From Vibrio navarrensis (GTDB lineage Bacteria > Pseudomonadota > Gammaproteobacteria > Enterobacterales > Vibrionaceae), in assembly GCF_015767675.1 (NCBI RefSeq), contig NZ_CP065218.1:744001-808000 (forward strand): a DNA stretch of 64,000 bases, written 5' to 3'. A model generated the notes under the pieces. It worked only from the letters and a program-made list of their open reading frames with translations, was not told the DNA's origin and did not search any database. The translations under genes and the position numbers were made by a program. This document shows, piece after piece, positions 1 to 9,585 of this stretch (positions are counted from its first letter, which is position 1; each line of letters opens with the position of its first letter).

Positions 1-479
1 TTCTCTCGATGACGGCGATATACATTCTGCTGTCAAAAATGGGCTTGATTGATACCTACATCGGCTTGCTGTTTGTCTACGTGACGGGCTCTCTGCCCTT
101 TATGACTTGGCTGGTGAAAGGCTACTTTGACGCCATTCCTACCTCGCTGGATGAAGCAGCGAAAATCGACGGCGCCGGACACATGACCATCTTCCTTGAG
201 ATCATTTTGCCACTCGCCAAACCGATCTTAGTGTTTGTCGCCTTGGTCTCTTTTACCGGCCCTTGGATGGATTTCATCCTGCCGACGCTGATTTTACGCA
301 GCGAAGAGAAGATGACGTTAGCCATCGGCATCTTCAGTTGGATCACCTCCAACTCAGCGGAAAACTTCACCCTGTTTGCCGCTGGCTCGCTACTGGTCGC
401 CGTACCGATCACCTTGCTGTTTGTCGCCACTCAAAAACACATCACAACTGGCTTAGTCAGTGGCGCAGTAAAAGAATAA
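1..479 (+). CDS. Maltodextrin-type ABC transporter permease, MalG/MdxG-like (5' end outside window)
   Basis: C-terminal part of a binding-protein-dependent sugar ABC permease; the reading frame is open to the left edge, so the N-terminus lies outside. About 156 residues are visible and are mostly hydrophobic membrane segments. The EAA loop that docks on the ATPase is clear: DEAAKIDGAG followed by a ILPLAKP segment. The C-terminus ending in GLVSGAVKE resembles the MalG ending GLTAGGVKG. It sits 15 bp before a GH13 maltodextrin hydrolase and upstream of a TrmB-type regulator, so maltodextrin or maltose uptake through the inner membrane is the likely role. That substrate is inferred from neighbours; the family assignment is firm. 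Confidence 0.85.
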   Translation, partial: LSMTAIYILLSKMGLIDTYIGLLFVYVTGSLPFMTWLVKGYFDAIPTSLDEAAKIDGAGHMTIFLEIILPLAKPILVFVALVSFTGPWMDFILPTLILRSEEKMTLAIGIFSWITSNSAENFTLFAAGSLLVAVPITLLFVATQKHITTGLVSGAVKE

Positions 480-494
480 ATATCAGGAACCTTT

Positions 495-2288
495 ATGATT
501 ACTAGAAGCTCATTAACTCACTTGGCGAAAAGTGCGGACAGTTACGCCTACGACAACGACACTTTGCACATTCGCTTTCGCAGTGCCAAAGGCGAAGTTG
601 ACCGAGTGACACTGTGGATCGGCGACCCCTACACCTGGGCCGAAGGCGGCCTAGACGGTGGAAATTTAGGCGGCAGCGACGCGCACGGCTGGACAGGCGG
701 GACTGAAGTGCCGATGCAGTTGGAAGGACAAAGCGAACATCATGATCACTGGTTCGCCCCGTTCGTGCCACCGAAAAAACGCACCCGCTACGGCTTTATT
801 TTGCATGGCAAAGCGGGTGAGAAACTGCTGTTTGGCGAAAAACGTTGTGTGAACATTCAAGACGAGCGCACAGCCGAAATCGAACTGAGCAACTTAAGCA
901 ATTTCTTCTGCTTTCCCTACATCAACCCCAAAGATGTGTTGAAAACCCCACAATGGGTACGCAGCACCATCTGGTATCAGATTTTCCCGGAACGTTTTTA
1001 CAACGGCCGTGCGGAGATCTCGCCTGCCAATGTGCAGCCGTGGGGCAGCACGCCCACCAGCGACAACTTCATGGGCGGCGATCTATGGGGCGTGATTGAA
1101 AAACTCGATTACTTGCAAGAACTCGGGGTCAATGGTCTCTATTTCTGCCCGATTTTCACCGCCAATGCCAACCACAAATACGACACGGTCGATTACTACA
1201 ATGTCGACCCGCATTTTGGCGGCAACGAGGCATTCCGTGCTTTGGTTCAAGAAGCGCACCGTCGTGGCATGAAGGTGATGTTAGACGCGGTATTCAACCA
1301 CATCGGCCATCAATCCCCACTGTGGTTGGATGTGGTGGAAAAAGGCGCTGAGTCTCGCTACGCCGATTGGTTCTGGATCAAGCAATTTCCGGTTTATCCA
1401 GACAAGCCCAAATCGGAGTGGGACTTTAGCAACCTCAATTACGAAACGTTCGGCAATGTGGCAGAAATGCCCAAACTCAATACCGAAAACCCAGAGTGCC
1501 GCGCCTACCTGTTGGATGTGGCGCGCCATTGGGTGCAAGAGTTTGATATCGACGGCTGGCGTTTAGACGTAGCCAACGAGGTCGACCACGAGTTCTGGCG
1601 TGATTTCCGCCGTTTGGTCAAAGGCATCAAGCCCGATTGCTACATTTTGGGCGAGATATGGCACGAAGGCATGCCGTGGCTGCGCGGCGATCAATACGAC
1701 TCGCTGATGAACTATCCGCTGACACAGGCAATCACTGACTTCTTTGCCCTTGGCAACGACGACAAAACCAGCTTCATCAATGCGGTCACGCGCTCTTACC
1801 TTGCTTACCCGCGTAACGTCAATGAGGCGATGTTTAATCTGCTGGAAAGCCACGACACCACGCGCCTGTTGAGCCTGTGTGGCAACGACAAGCGCAAAGC
1901 GAAACTGGCGTATCTGTTTATGTTCACCCAAGTGGGCTCTCCGTGTATCTACTACGGCGGCGAAGTGGGCATGGACGGGCAAAAAGGCATGGGCCTAGAG
2001 CTAAACCGCAAATGCATGATTTGGGATGAGCAGCAGCAAGATCTCGAATTCAAAGCCTTTATGCAAAAGCTGATTCGACTTCGCCAAGCCTACCCGGAGT
2101 GCAACCTGCCTTACTTAGAGTGGATCGAGGTGGATCATCCACACGTGGTGGCTTTTCGCAAAGGCGCACTGCAAGTGGCCCTCAACAACAGCGACAGTGA
2201 AGCGCGCTGTCTTATCAACGGCACTGAGCTTGCTTTGCCCGCGTTTGGCTTTGAACTGCGTGATCTCACCACTGCGGAAGTGCTATGA
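495..2288 (+). CDS. GH13 maltodextrin hydrolase (neopullulanase/cyclomaltodextrinase/maltodextrin glucosidase type)
   Basis: 597-residue glycoside hydrolase of family 13. The first ~125 residues look like a CBM34-type N-domain as in neopullulanase and cyclomaltodextrinase, followed by the (beta/alpha)8 barrel. Catalytic motifs are visible: GWRLDVANEV with the nucleophile Asp near residue 358, ILGEIWHE with the acid Glu near 386, and ESHDTTR with the third Asp near 454. No signal peptide is present, so it should act in the cytoplasm on maltodextrins imported by the upstream permease. The start is 15 bp after the permease stop with AGGAACC just upstream, and the end overlaps the next gene by 4 bp, indicating one operon. 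The exact linkage preference cannot be read from sequence. Confidence 0.88.
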   Translation: MITRSSLTHLAKSADSYAYDNDTLHIRFRSAKGEVDRVTLWIGDPYTWAEGGLDGGNLGGSDAHGWTGGTEVPMQLEGQSEHHDHWFAPFVPPKKRTRYGFILHGKAGEKLLFGEKRCVNIQDERTAEIELSNLSNFFCFPYINPKDVLKTPQWVRSTIWYQIFPERFYNGRAEISPANVQPWGSTPTSDNFMGGDLWGVIEKLDYLQELGVNGLYFCPIFTANANHKYDTVDYYNVDPHFGGNEAFRALVQEAHRRGMKVMLDAVFNHIGHQSPLWLDVVEKGAESRYADWFWIKQFPVYPDKPKSEWDFSNLNYETFGNVAEMPKLNTENPECRAYLLDVARHWVQEFDIDGWRLDVANEVDHEFWRDFRRLVKGIKPDCYILGEIWHEGMPWLRGDQYDSLMNYPLTQAITDFFALGNDDKTSFINAVTRSYLAYPRNVNEAMFNLLESHDTTRLLSLCGNDKRKAKLAYLFMFTQVGSPCIYYGGEVGMDGQKGMGLELNRKCMIWDEQQQDLEFKAFMQKLIRLRQAYPECNLPYLEWIEVDHPHVVAFRKGALQVALNNSDSEARCLINGTELALPAFGFELRDLTTAEVL

Positions 2289-3175
2289 AGCTGGGTCTTT
2301 CTGTCGATTCAGAATGGATCTGGGGGGTGCTCATCGATAACGATGGGCAGCCCCGTTATCGCAATCAGCTCAAAACGCCACTCAGCGCGCAGCAAACCGC
2401 TGAAGTCATCACTAGCATGGCGCTGAGCATGCAGCGCATGTTCGGCCCACTGACACTGGTCGGTATCAATCTCATGCCCGATTGCTGGCAAGGCGCACTC
2501 TCCAATGGCAAAGAGGTATTGACCGATTGGCTGACAACGCACCTCTCGGTGCCCTGCCAGTTGTTTAATCCGGCGGTGATCGCCTTAGCGCAAATCCCAA
2601 ACCTGCCGCAAGGCAACGTTTTAAGCGCGGTATTGGATGACGGCTGCGAGCTGTACGTTACCGATCAGCTTTGCCGACGCGAACCGTATCGCCACGTGCT
2701 CGATTTAGGTTGGGCGCACAAACCGCTCAAAGGGTATCAAAGCTTAATTGACGGGCTGACACCGCTGTGCAACTGCGGCAGTGATGAGTGCATTCGTCAG
2801 TACTTGTCACGCAAGGGGATTGAGCGCCAATATCATCAGCTCTCTTTGCAACATCGCACCGCGCGCGACATCGTCTTTGGTGTTGATGACAACCACGCTT
2901 GGTCAACGCGCATCTATCGTATCTGGGTCGATCAGCTTGCCAGATCGCTCTCCGATGCGGTGTTTCGCTTCCAACCTAAGCTGCTGGTCTTAAGTGGCAG
3001 CTTGATCCTGCACCCTGATCTCGCCTTAACGCTCAAAAGCACTTTAAGCCGCTACTGCCAATTTGACGCCCTACCGGAAATTTTATGTCTGCACAACGAT
3101 GAGTATCGTTTTGCCGAGGGCGCCGTCTCGATGTGCACCGTAAATTGTGCACAACCTTCTACATTCACTGCATGA
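2285..3175 (+). CDS. ROK-family protein (sugar kinase/regulator-like)
   Basis: 296 residues. The C-x-C-x4-C zinc signature of ROK proteins is present as CNCGSDECIRQYLS near residue 162, and an N-terminal KLGLSVDSEW segment resembles the ROK phosphate-binding start, although the usual DxGGT is not intact. A C-terminal LVLSGSLI segment replaces the typical LGGGV/I motif. These changes make active sugar kinase function doubtful; a regulatory or degenerate kinase role is equally possible. There is no N-terminal helix-turn-helix, so it is not NagC/Mlc-like. It overlaps the GH13 gene by 4 bp and runs into the TrmB-type gene, so it belongs to the maltodextrin operon. Confidence 0.7.
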   Translation: MKLGLSVDSEWIWGVLIDNDGQPRYRNQLKTPLSAQQTAEVITSMALSMQRMFGPLTLVGINLMPDCWQGALSNGKEVLTDWLTTHLSVPCQLFNPAVIALAQIPNLPQGNVLSAVLDDGCELYVTDQLCRREPYRHVLDLGWAHKPLKGYQSLIDGLTPLCNCGSDECIRQYLSRKGIERQYHQLSLQHRTARDIVFGVDDNHAWSTRIYRIWVDQLARSLSDAVFRFQPKLLVLSGSLILHPDLALTLKSTLSRYCQFDALPEILCLHNDEYRFAEGAVSMCTVNCAQPSTFTA

Positions 3176-3228
3176 GGAGTGGTAACCTTGACAGGAAAAT
3201 TCGCGTGAATCATTACCGAGGAACCCCC

Positions 3229-4041
3229 GTGACCGAGCTGGTAACAAAACTGATGGACTTTGGCTTTACCAAGACCGATGCCTTGGTTTATATCAATTTA
3301 CTCAAAAATGGCCGCGCCAGCGGTTATAAAATTGCCAAAGAGATTTCGCTCTCTCGCTCATCTGTCTATTCATCGATTGATAACTTGTACAAAAATGGCT
3401 GCATCTTTATGTCCGATGGTGAGACCAAAGAGTACGAGGCCAAATCGCCCGATTTGATTTTTAGCCAGATTGAGAAAAAAACCATAGAAAACATTCAGAT
3501 CCTGAAAAAAGAGCTCTCACGCATGATGCTTCAGGAAGAGAAAGAGTTTATCTATAACGTCTCTGGTTTTGAAAACCTGCTGCAAAAAGCGCGCGAGATG
3601 CTGAACCTGGCGCAGATCGAAGTCTATCTCAATACCGATTTTCATCTCGACCTACTCGCCGATGAGATCTGCCACGCGATTGAACGTGGAGTACGCGTCA
3701 TTGTTTTCTCTTTCAATCGCTTAACCTTGCCGCATCCGAAAGTCGAGCACTATTCGCGATCCGACAGCCCAGAGCAGCGTTATCCTTCACACCGCTTTAT
3801 GCTGGTGGTGGACATGAAACAAGCGATGATGTTTTCACATCGCGAGGAGACGCAGGGGCTATTTTCCAACAACCGTTTGATGGTCAAAATGATGGCCGAA
3901 CACATCCACAGTGATATCTATCTCACTGAGTATGAAAAGCTAGCGCCGGAAAAACGCTGTCGTATTGCCACCGTGCACGAGCTCGAAAACAATATGGTGG
4001 TGGATGATCGCTTAACCTTAAAAGCACAAAGCAAAGCCTAG
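3229..4041 (+). CDS. TrmB-family transcriptional regulator
   Basis: Protein of about 270 residues. The N-terminus (LMDFGFTKTDALVYINLLKNG, then a winged helix with SRSSVYSSIDNLYKNG) is a TrmB-type DNA-binding domain; the remainder matches the PLD-like sugar-sensing half seen in TrmB relatives. TrmB proteins are best known from archaea as maltose/maltodextrin-responsive repressors, which agrees with the upstream permease, GH13 and ROK genes. I chose the GTG at 3229 because GAGG lies 8 bp upstream and the protein then begins exactly at the helix-turn-helix; an in-frame ATG at 3133 would overlap the ROK gene by 43 bp and add an implausible tail. Likely local regulator of the maltodextrin genes (inference). 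Confidence 0.8.
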   Translation: MTELVTKLMDFGFTKTDALVYINLLKNGRASGYKIAKEISLSRSSVYSSIDNLYKNGCIFMSDGETKEYEAKSPDLIFSQIEKKTIENIQILKKELSRMMLQEEKEFIYNVSGFENLLQKAREMLNLAQIEVYLNTDFHLDLLADEICHAIERGVRVIVFSFNRLTLPHPKVEHYSRSDSPEQRYPSHRFMLVVDMKQAMMFSHREETQGLFSNNRLMVKMMAEHIHSDIYLTEYEKLAPEKRCRIATVHELENNMVVDDRLTLKAQSKA

Positions 4042-4119
4042 GCAAGAAAAGTGCGGCGGGAAACGGATGTTCCGTCAATGGCGAATAGGTCAAAAAGCGT
4101 CCAAACCAAAACGCAGATA

Positions 4120-4154
4120 AAAAAAGAGCCAACCGCAAAAAGGTGCGATTGGCT
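4120..4154. terminator. Hairpin after the TrmB-type gene
   Basis: Arms AGCCAACCGC (4127-4136) and GCGATTGGCT (4145-4154) pair with one G-T type mismatch around an A-rich loop. An A-tract precedes the stem, so the T-tract lies on the minus strand; on the plus strand it would end the maltodextrin operon without a U-run. The rest of 4042-4510 holds no credible gene. Confidence 0.45.
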
Positions 4155-4315
4155 TATGTATGGTGTGAACAATATATATCCACTAACAACGTCAGTTGGC
4201 TAGGTGACCCTCGGCTTAATAAGGGTCGAAAGAGATTATGCATGATTCATGCCAAGATTAAAAGCTTTATTTTTTCGCTAAATATCTCATATTATTCTCA
4301 TTGACTGGATCTCTA

Positions 4316-4341
4316 TTGCATTTTGCAGTTGCAAAATGCAA
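4316..4341. promoter_or_regulatory. 26-bp perfect palindrome upstream of popT, operator-like
   Basis: TTGCATTTTGCA at 4316-4327 and TGCAAAATGCAA at 4330-4341 are perfect inverted arms with a 2-bp centre. The site lies about 170 bp before the popT start in an otherwise gene-free stretch. No T-tract follows and the arms are AT-rich, so a protein operator is more likely than a terminator. The cognate regulator is unknown. Confidence 0.5.
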
Positions 4342-4510
4342 AAGCGCGCGCAAATAGCCATATTTATATCAAGGTGATGATTACTTACCCAATCGCCATT
4401 ACTTTCTCAGCACCGGAAGATCGCGGCGGCGCGATTCAAAGTGATTGCATACTTTTTTGCCCTGAATCTGGTTATACTCCTCCACTCTGTTTTCTGACGG
4501 TTTATGAGCC

Positions 4511-5437
4511 ATGAATTATTTATCCACGTTTCTCAAAGGGCTGGCCATGGGCGCCGCCGATGTGGTCCCGGGCGTTTCTGGGGGTACCATCGCTTTTATC
4601 ACTGGTATTTACGACACCCTACTTGAAAGTATTCGCCGCATTAACCCGAGCATTTTTCGTTTATGGAAAGCCCAAGGCTTTACAGCCGCTTTTCAGCACA
4701 TCAACGGTTTTTTCCTCATTGCGCTGTTCGGCGGCGTACTCACCAGTATCGCCACGCTGGCTAAGCTAATTACTTGGATGCTGGCCAATCACCCGATCCC
4801 GATTTGGTCGTTCTTTTTTGGCCTGATCCTCGTTTCCGTGTACCACATTCTCAGACAAGTTGAACGCAAAGATGTGACGCGTTTTGCTCTGCTATTATTC
4901 GGCATCGTTTTCGCCTACAGCATCACGGTGCTCAAACCACTGCATCTTGAACCGACGTCGCTCAATGTCCTGTTAGCAGGCGCGATTGCCATCTGCGCAA
5001 TGATCTTACCGGGCATTTCTGGCAGCTTTATTTTGCTGCTGATCGGCATGTACGCGCCTGTGCTCGGCGCGGTCAAAAACGTGCAGCTTGATATTCTCGG
5101 ACTGTTTCTCGCCGGATGTGTCGCGGGCTTGCTGACGTTTTCTCATGTGCTCTCTTGGCTGTTACGCCGCTTTCGCGATTTCACCTTGATGTTTCTCACC
5201 GGATTGATGATCGGCACACTACCGAAAATTTGGCCATGGAAAGAGACCATCAGTTGGCGCCTCAACTCCAAAGGTGAGCAAGTGCCTCTGGTGCAACATA
5301 ATCTCTCTCCATTCGAGTTTGAAAGTCTGACCTCGCAACCTTCGCAGTTAGGCTTGGCCATCATCATGGCCTTGCTGGCGTTTGTCTTGGTACTGGGGCT
5401 GGAGAAGTTTGCCGAAGCCAATCAAAAAACGCATTAA
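4511..5437 (+). CDS. popT: Polyprenyl-phosphate transporter, DUF368 family
   Basis: 308-residue polytopic membrane protein of the DUF368 family. The N-terminal signature MGAADVVPGVSGGTIAFITG and the repeated mirror motif MILPGISGSFILLLIGMY mark the two inverted halves of the transporter. Family members return undecaprenyl phosphate across the inner membrane so that it can be reused for peptidoglycan and surface polysaccharide synthesis; a chromosome-2 gene of V. cholerae of this family is an established example. The length is typical. It is a single-gene unit with a clear terminator downstream and a long palindrome upstream. The family call is firm; the symbol follows the published family name. 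Confidence 0.88.
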   Translation: MNYLSTFLKGLAMGAADVVPGVSGGTIAFITGIYDTLLESIRRINPSIFRLWKAQGFTAAFQHINGFFLIALFGGVLTSIATLAKLITWMLANHPIPIWSFFFGLILVSVYHILRQVERKDVTRFALLLFGIVFAYSITVLKPLHLEPTSLNVLLAGAIAICAMILPGISGSFILLLIGMYAPVLGAVKNVQLDILGLFLAGCVAGLLTFSHVLSWLLRRFRDFTLMFLTGLMIGTLPKIWPWKETISWRLNSKGEQVPLVQHNLSPFEFESLTSQPSQLGLAIIMALLAFVLVLGLEKFAEANQKTH

Positions 5438-5494
5438 CATTTCGCGCACGCTTTGGCGCTATGTCAAAGTCAGAAGTTGCCCTGTTTGAATAGA

Positions 5495-5528
5495 CAAACC
5501 CCACCGATTTTGGTGGGGTTTGTTTTTA
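5495..5528. terminator. Bidirectional rho-independent terminator between popT and the pullulanase gene
   Basis: CAAACCCCACC (5495-5505) pairs with GGTGGGGTTTG (5512-5522) around GATTTT and is followed by TTTTT on the plus strand; the A-rich left arm gives a short T-run on the minus strand. It separates convergent popT and the pullulanase gene. Confidence 0.9.
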
Positions 5529-5550
5529 GGCCGATAGAATGAGTGAAGCG

Positions 5551-8500
5551 TTAGTTACGCAGCTTCTCAAACACCGCCACAGACCACGCAGGCACAGAGA
5601 GTTTGCCCTCGGTCACTGACGCCACTTGATCTTGGTTTTTCGCCAAAGAATCATTGCCAGCGGCAGCTTGAATGGCATGCAGGCTGTAACCTGTCGCATC
5701 AAAGTGAGCGAAGCTGCTCAATGCGCTTGGTGAAGCGTTCACCACCACCACTAAGCCATCACGAGTTGCATCCACTTTCGCGTCGTACAGCTCACCGCTG
5801 TTATCCACGCTCATCACAATCAGACCCGGGGTTTGATCCGCGCCAGTGTTGTGGAACTTAACTCGTTTGATGATTTCGCTGCCTTTGCCTAAGGTCAACA
5901 AGCCAGAGGATGCACGCAGCGCCGCCAGTTCATTGAAGAACTTGTCCATGTTGCCGATGTCTGTTGCGGTTGGCATGGCGCGATCACTCGAACCTGTGAT
6001 GACATCGCTAATGATGCCCCAGTTGCTGCCATCTTTATCTTCACGTGGCAAGCCAACATTCCAGTTGTTGTCTTGTTTGGTGAAATCAACACGGTTGTAC
6101 CAGTCACCCGAATCGTACGAGTCGCGCTGCATCGATTTAGAACGAAGCAGCTCACTGCCCATGTGGATAAACGGAATCCCCTGTCCCAGCACCGCCGTTG
6201 ACAGGCTGACCGCCTGCATGCGAGTACGATCAGCAGACGTCACGTCGTACGCAATCTTGTACTGGTTGTTGTCCCACAATGTTTGGTTGTCATGCTTAGA
6301 GACGTAGTTTTGAATTTCCCACGCATCTTGCGCATAACCAGCCGGTTGGCCGTTGTAGTCCAGCTCACCACCTGTAATCGCTTTGCCTGTGCTGTCGGTA
6401 AATGGGAATTCTTTCAGGTTGCCCGCCATACCAAGGCGAGTGAGATCCGCCAAGTGCAGCGCGGTTTTCTTCAGCTCTGCGGTTTGAGTATTTTTGTCAT
6501 TCACTTGTACGTAAATACCGTTACCAAAACCTTGGTTCGAACGCAGGGTCGCTTCACCATCAAATGGGCCTCCACCGCGAACGGCGTCGCGCAGACGGTC
6601 AGAGAAAGAGCCGATGCCCGTGCCGCCTAAGTTCGGCTGTGTCGCTTGCTTGAACATGCGATCATTGCCTACTTCACCAAAGTTCCACCCTTCACCGTAG
6701 AAGTAAACGTGTGGATCGACCGCTTGCGCCGCCGCGAGGGTTTGCTGCATTTGCGCCAGTGGGTGATGTCCCATCAAATCCCAGCGGAAGGCATCAATCT
6801 TGTACTCTTTCACCCAAGTGGCGATCGAATCGTCGATCAATTTGCCGAACATTTTGTTCTCAGGAGCGGTGTTTGAGCAGCAGGTGGATTGCTCCACCGC
6901 GCCAGAGAATTCGTTCAAGCGCTGGTAATACCAAGGCACAATGCGATCGAGAACCGACTTGGAAGAGACGCCCGATTCGTTGGTGTGGTTGTACACCACA
7001 TCCATCACGACGTTCATACCGACATCCTGTTTCACCGCCATCACCATCTCACGGAACTCTTTGATGCGCGTCATGCCCTCGGCGTCAGAGGAGTAAGAGC
7101 CTTCTGGCACCGTGTAGTGGTATGGATCGTAACCCCAGTTGAATGAGTCAACATTACGAACATGGCTGTTGAGGCGCTGAACCACCGCATTGTCTTTGCT
7201 GTCGGCCTTTGACAGAGTGTCAAACACCGCGGCGATGGTTTCATCTCCGGCGCAGTAGCCGCCAAAGTCTTTGTCATCTTTCACGCTAGCGTCGAGTTCA
7301 CACAATTTGGCGAACTTAGCGTTGATATCGGCCACTTTGCTTGGATCTTCGTTGATGGTCGCGATGTCAAAGGTAGGCAACAGATGCAAATGAGTAACAC
7401 CCGATTTCGCCAGATTCTTCAAATGCTCAACAGGCGCGCTACCACTTTGAGTAAAGGCTTTGTATTTGCCACGGTTCGCTTCAATGGTTGAACTGTCTAG
7501 CGCAGAGAAATCACGAATGTGCGCTTCGTACAAGACAAAGCTGGCTGGGTTATCTTGCGCGTGCGGCGCGGCAAGCGCATCCCAACCCGACGGTTTCAGC
7601 TCGGCATTTTCCAGATCCACCACTTGGCTGTATTCCGAGTTCATCGACAAGCTCAATGAATACGGGTCGGTCACTTGATAGGTTTCCACTTCGTCGGTTG
7701 CAGGGTGGTAAACCGTCACTTCGTAGCGGTAGAAATCACCGTGTTTTAACGCTGTGTTTTCTGCTACCCAAGCACCGCTACTGGCGTCAAAGCTCATTGC
7801 AATTGCGCTTTGTGCCTGTTTATCTGCGCTGTAAGGGATCAGTTTGACGCTTTGCGCGGTCGGTGCCCACAAACGGAACGTGGTGCTGCTGTCTTGGTTG
7901 ATGATCGCGCCATAGCTTAGCTTGGTCGCGCTATCCGCGTATAATGCGTCCAGTGCGCTGGCTGGCTGCACTTCGGTCGCCTTGATAACGCCTGTCGCGT
8001 CGCTAGCCACCACCATTAGCTGACCTTTCAACAGATCTTTCAGCGCGAGACCTTCGCCGCTAAAGTCCATCTCAAAACCGATAAAATCATTTTTCAAATG
8101 GGGTTTAGCGCTGGCCCAATCGCCGCTTGCCACTTTGCTCGACGTCACCTGTTTGGTGGCGCCAGTGACTTTTTTAGTCGCGCTGTCAAACGCGAGTTCG
8201 CCGCTTTGTGAATAGTAGAGCGTGACGCTGGTTGCGTCTTTGGCATTGACTAGGATGACTTTATCATCGGCAAAAATCGCGCTCGCGCCCGCCAGTTCCA
8301 CTTGTGCCACTGGTTTTTGCGCCAAAGCGGTGTAGTAAACCTTATCGGTGCCTTTGAAAACAAACGCCACATTGCCAATCACCGTGGTTTTATCAAACTC
8401 AAACTTCAAGTTCGCGGTTTGGTAATCGCCATTCGATTTGTTGTTTGGAATGATATTGAGACAGCTGTCGGTACCGGTGACAGGCAAGTCCCAATACGGG

Positions 8501-9159
8501 CCATACACCTCACTCACGCCCGTCGGCTCAATGCCAGGCCAACTGGTATTGGTTGAGCCATAGTTTTTACACGTGTCGTCATTCCACACATGCAAGCGGA
8601 ACGCACTTTGGTCGCCATCTGGCGTGTTCATGTAAACGCGCGCCGTGTTTGCAGGAATGTCCGAGGTCGGGATCAGCTCAGGATAAACCGCCTTGACGCC
8701 TTCTTGGGTAAACACCGCGTTGCTTTTGCCTGTTTGCGTCAGATCGAGCTTGGCATCGAAGTCGCCCAACGGTTTGTTGCCATCAATGCGCGGAATAAAG
8801 TTGATACACTGAGTCGCATCTTCACGGACGTCGAGATCCCAGTAAGCACCGAGCTTATCGTCTACCCCTTTTGGCGCTATGCCTGTTCCCCAGTCGTTGG
8901 CATTGGGATCGGTTTCGGCGTAGCTATTGCAGTTGTCATTGTTCCATACATACAGCGAAGCTTTGTCGTAAGCAGAGGTATCGGCCGCTGCCACTGCGCT
9001 ATTCGCTTTATAGTAAACACGCGCCGTTTTGCTGGGTTCAGGTTGTTGCGGGGTGCTGCTGTCGCTGTTTGAAGAGTTACAGCCAGCAACGATCGATGTG
9101 GCCAACAGAGGTAAGATGGCTTTCGCCACCATTGATAAATTAAAAGGTTGTATGTTCAC
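5551..9159 (-). CDS. pulA: Type I pullulanase, secreted lipoprotein with CBM41 domains
   Basis: 1202-residue GH13 debranching enzyme. The N-terminus is a lipoprotein signal with lipobox IVAGC near residue 27, so it should be anchored to the outer membrane or the cell surface. Two repeats of about 110 residues with WNN/WND and GPYWDL-type motifs (roughly 45-160 and 165-270) look like CBM41 starch-binding domains; a CBM48-like domain (FRLWAPTA) precedes the catalytic barrel. Family motifs include FNWGYDP, FRWDLMGHHP with nucleophile Asp near 794, YFYGEGWNF with Glu near 822 and SKHDNQT with Asp near 956. It cleaves alpha-1,6 branches of pullulan, amylopectin or glycogen, feeding dextrins to the maltodextrin uptake genes. 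It is alone in its transcription unit. Confidence 0.93.
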   Translation of the reverse strand: MNIQPFNLSMVAKAILPLLATSIVAGCNSSNSDSSTPQQPEPSKTARVYYKANSAVAAADTSAYDKASLYVWNNDNCNSYAETDPNANDWGTGIAPKGVDDKLGAYWDLDVREDATQCINFIPRIDGNKPLGDFDAKLDLTQTGKSNAVFTQEGVKAVYPELIPTSDIPANTARVYMNTPDGDQSAFRLHVWNDDTCKNYGSTNTSWPGIEPTGVSEVYGPYWDLPVTGTDSCLNIIPNNKSNGDYQTANLKFEFDKTTVIGNVAFVFKGTDKVYYTALAQKPVAQVELAGASAIFADDKVILVNAKDATSVTLYYSQSGELAFDSATKKVTGATKQVTSSKVASGDWASAKPHLKNDFIGFEMDFSGEGLALKDLLKGQLMVVASDATGVIKATEVQPASALDALYADSATKLSYGAIINQDSSTTFRLWAPTAQSVKLIPYSADKQAQSAIAMSFDASSGAWVAENTALKHGDFYRYEVTVYHPATDEVETYQVTDPYSLSLSMNSEYSQVVDLENAELKPSGWDALAAPHAQDNPASFVLYEAHIRDFSALDSSTIEANRGKYKAFTQSGSAPVEHLKNLAKSGVTHLHLLPTFDIATINEDPSKVADINAKFAKLCELDASVKDDKDFGGYCAGDETIAAVFDTLSKADSKDNAVVQRLNSHVRNVDSFNWGYDPYHYTVPEGSYSSDAEGMTRIKEFREMVMAVKQDVGMNVVMDVVYNHTNESGVSSKSVLDRIVPWYYQRLNEFSGAVEQSTCCSNTAPENKMFGKLIDDSIATWVKEYKIDAFRWDLMGHHPLAQMQQTLAAAQAVDPHVYFYGEGWNFGEVGNDRMFKQATQPNLGGTGIGSFSDRLRDAVRGGGPFDGEATLRSNQGFGNGIYVQVNDKNTQTAELKKTALHLADLTRLGMAGNLKEFPFTDSTGKAITGGELDYNGQPAGYAQDAWEIQNYVSKHDNQTLWDNNQYKIAYDVTSADRTRMQAVSLSTAVLGQGIPFIHMGSELLRSKSMQRDSYDSGDWYNRVDFTKQDNNWNVGLPREDKDGSNWGIISDVITGSSDRAMPTATDIGNMDKFFNELAALRASSGLLTLGKGSEIIKRVKFHNTGADQTPGLIVMSVDNSGELYDAKVDATRDGLVVVVNASPSALSSFAHFDATGYSLHAIQAAAGNDSLAKNQDQVASVTEGKLSVPAWSVAVFEKLRN

Positions 9160-9585
9160 GTTCTATATCCATATGCGTAATTATAAAAAGCCCAGTTATG
9201 CTAAGGATTTCGTTTGCCAGCAAAATGTGAGAAAACTCAGTAAAGATTTTTGTCGTTAATAATTAATGCAATGCGGCTATCGGGATCACGAAAAGTAGAA
9301 GGAGAGGTCGTGAAATACTGCACATTTTTAGGGCGTAGAAAGGGGGAGGAAAAGGCGCTTTTGTGAGCTAGGTACGGAGGATGCCATTCTGCATGAAATT
9401 TCGCCACTCTCACCCAGTGCGGGTTAAATCACATATTTCATTGATGTTAATTTCTGTATAAAAATAACCTTTCCTGTTACTCAAGGAAAAAGCGCATTCC
9501 GCACCCAAATGAAAAACAAACCAGATAAAGAGAAAAGCGGAGAGTAAAAGAGGAGTTTCTTGAGGAAGAACGGCACAGGTTATCA
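9160..9585. other. Pullulanase upstream region without a gene
   Basis: About 430 bp between the pullulanase start and the end of the siderophore operon. It must carry the pullulanase promoter on the minus strand. I see AT-rich tracts but no regulator box I can name, and no credible small ORF. Confidence 0.5.

Noticed and set aside
4206..4227. GACCCT/AGGGTC hairpin in the gap before popT
   Set aside because: Short stem with a 10-bp loop and no T-run; likely chance.
8590..9072. 160-codon plus-strand ORF opposite the pullulanase start
   Set aside because: Antisense shadow of a clear pullulanase gene, with no ribosome site and no protein-like motifs.
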